From Actinomadura flavalba DSM 45200 (GTDB taxonomy: Bacteria; Actinomycetota; Actinomycetes; Streptosporangiales; Streptosporangiaceae), in NCBI RefSeq assembly GCF_000374305.1, contig NZ_KB894096.1, forward strand, positions 1 through 64,000: a stretch of 64,000 nucleotides of DNA, written 5' to 3'. Below the pieces are notes generated by a model that made no database searches, had not been told where the DNA came from, and saw only the letters and a program-made list of their open reading frames with translations. A program made the position numbers and the translations under genes. Positions 63,401 through 64,000 of the stretch are shown here, one piece after another; the first letter of the stretch is position 1; every line of letters begins with the position of its first letter.

Positions 63401-64000
63401 CCTGCACCACCAGCCGGTGCCGGGCCGCGCGGGTGACCAGGTGCGCGGCGGCGAGCAGCGCCGCCGCCCACGCCGCCTGGAACGCCAGCGCGCCCGCCAC
63501 GTCGCGTTTGCCCAGGTAGACGTCGGCGGGCACCTGGATGAGCGCCGACCACGGCAGCCATCCGGCGGCCGTGCCGAGCGCGCCGGGGAACACCACCAGG
63601 GGGAGGACCATGCCGGAGAAGAACAGGGTGAGGACGAGCGAGATCATCTGCACGCCCTGGTCGTCGGAGAGCCAGAACATCGCCAGCGCGACGAGGTAGC
63701 GCAGCGCGAAGCTGACGAGCACCGCGAGCGCGAACGCCGCCGCGAACGCGGCGGCCCGCGCGGGGGAGGGGGCGCGCAGGTCGAAGATGATCGCCCCGGT
63801 CAGCAGCGGCGGCCCGGCGCGCAGCAGCAGCGTGGCCAGGGCGCGGCCCACGTCGTCGGCGAGCCACCAGCCGAGCAGCCCGACGGGACGGTACAGGTCG
63901 ATGGCGACGTCGCCGGTGCGGATGCGGGCCGTCAGGTCCATGCCGCCGAAGACCTGGACGGCGCCGAGCAGCGCCTGGGTCAGGAAGCAGAACGTGACGG
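63393..64000 (-). CDS. ABC-2 type permease (DUF990-like), N-terminus outside the window
   Basis: The visible 201 residues contain ARIRTGDVAIDLYRPVGLLG, the counterpart of the REGTFD motif of its partner, and four to five membrane segments. The reading frame stays open to the window edge (VTFCFLTQALLGAVQVFGG precedes the internal ATG), so the ATG at 63941 is not the true start. The gene is incomplete here only because the window ends. Confidence 0.9.
   Translation of the reverse strand, partial: VTFCFLTQALLGAVQVFGGMDLTARIRTGDVAIDLYRPVGLLGWWLADDVGRALATLLLRAGPPLLTGAIIFDLRAPSPARAAAFAAAFALAVLVSFALRYLVALAMFWLSDDQGVQMISLVLTLFFSGMVLPLVVFPGALGTAAGWLPWSALIQVPADVYLGKRDVAGALAFQAAWAAALLAAAHLVTRAARHRLVVQGG

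Overview
The window is 64 kb of very GC-rich DNA (coding regions show an extreme G/C bias at third codon positions) with GTG starts, ATGA and GTGA gene overlaps, GuaB1 and FolP2 paralogues, YkuD-type L,D-transpeptidases and LytR-CpsA-Psr proteins. This points to a filamentous or related high-GC actinomycete; an Actinomadura-like Thermomonosporaceae member is my best guess from the gene set, but this is inference. No insertion sequence, integrase, CRISPR array or phage gene was seen. Most of the window looks like chromosomal housekeeping and metabolic DNA, with a looser, repeat-rich stretch from about 43.5 to 50.7 kb.

Layout. 1-463: the end of an rRNA operon (5S rRNA and terminator), then a fragment of an acyl-CoA-ligase-like gene. 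464-7824: a TetR regulator divergent from an AtuA-like / acyl-CoA carboxylase / acyl-CoA dehydrogenase operon for branched acyl-CoA (leucine or acyclic terpene type) breakdown. 8134-11732: a three-gene operon of an Fe(II)/2-oxoglutarate oxygenase of the BesD-like amino-acid family with an intact HxD triad, a SAM methyltransferase and a choline/carnitine-type O-acyltransferase. I know no described pathway for it, and it is the best candidate for a new system. 11992-24.6 kb: an enolase-superfamily protein lacking its catalytic lysines coupled to a P-loop kinase, then an LCP protein, GuaB1, an Lrp/AsnC regulator, a Na+/H+ antiporter, a LysR regulator, GDP-mannose dehydratase (probable CTG start) and FolP2. 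24.8-33.7 kb: an aminotransferase/LysR pair, an SCP2 protein, two tandem L,D-transpeptidase lipoproteins, a GT4 glycosyltransferase and two CrcB fluoride channels. 33.7-43.6 kb: a receiver-PP2C phosphatase, a YbdK-type ligase, a glutaryl-CoA-dehydrogenase-like enzyme and the divergent mutA-mutB-meaB methylmalonyl-CoA mutase operon, followed by a double GNAT protein.

43.6-50.7 kb holds a 33-residue membrane peptide gene, a TTA-containing unknown gene behind strong palindromes, an HNH nuclease, a secreted coiled-coil protein, a Gfo/Idh/MocA oxidoreductase and several degenerate tandem-repeat tracts (about 21 bp and about 46 bp units). 50.7-64 kb: a receiver-thioredoxin-reductase fusion lacking the CxxC with its cyclic-nucleotide-domain kinase, a predicted HTH-membrane-double-psi-barrel protein, a class II aldolase with a divergent PucR-like regulator, an aldehyde dehydrogenase, two related acidic proteins and an ABC-2 exporter that runs off the right edge.

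Working together: the carboxylase operon, both acyl-CoA dehydrogenases and the methylmalonyl-CoA mutase operon fit breakdown of branched or odd-chain acyl-CoAs into central metabolism. A second theme is the envelope: LCP, two L,D-transpeptidases, GT4, the coiled-coil secreted protein and the HTH-DPBB protein. All functions are read from sequence motifs and remembered families; no search was run.
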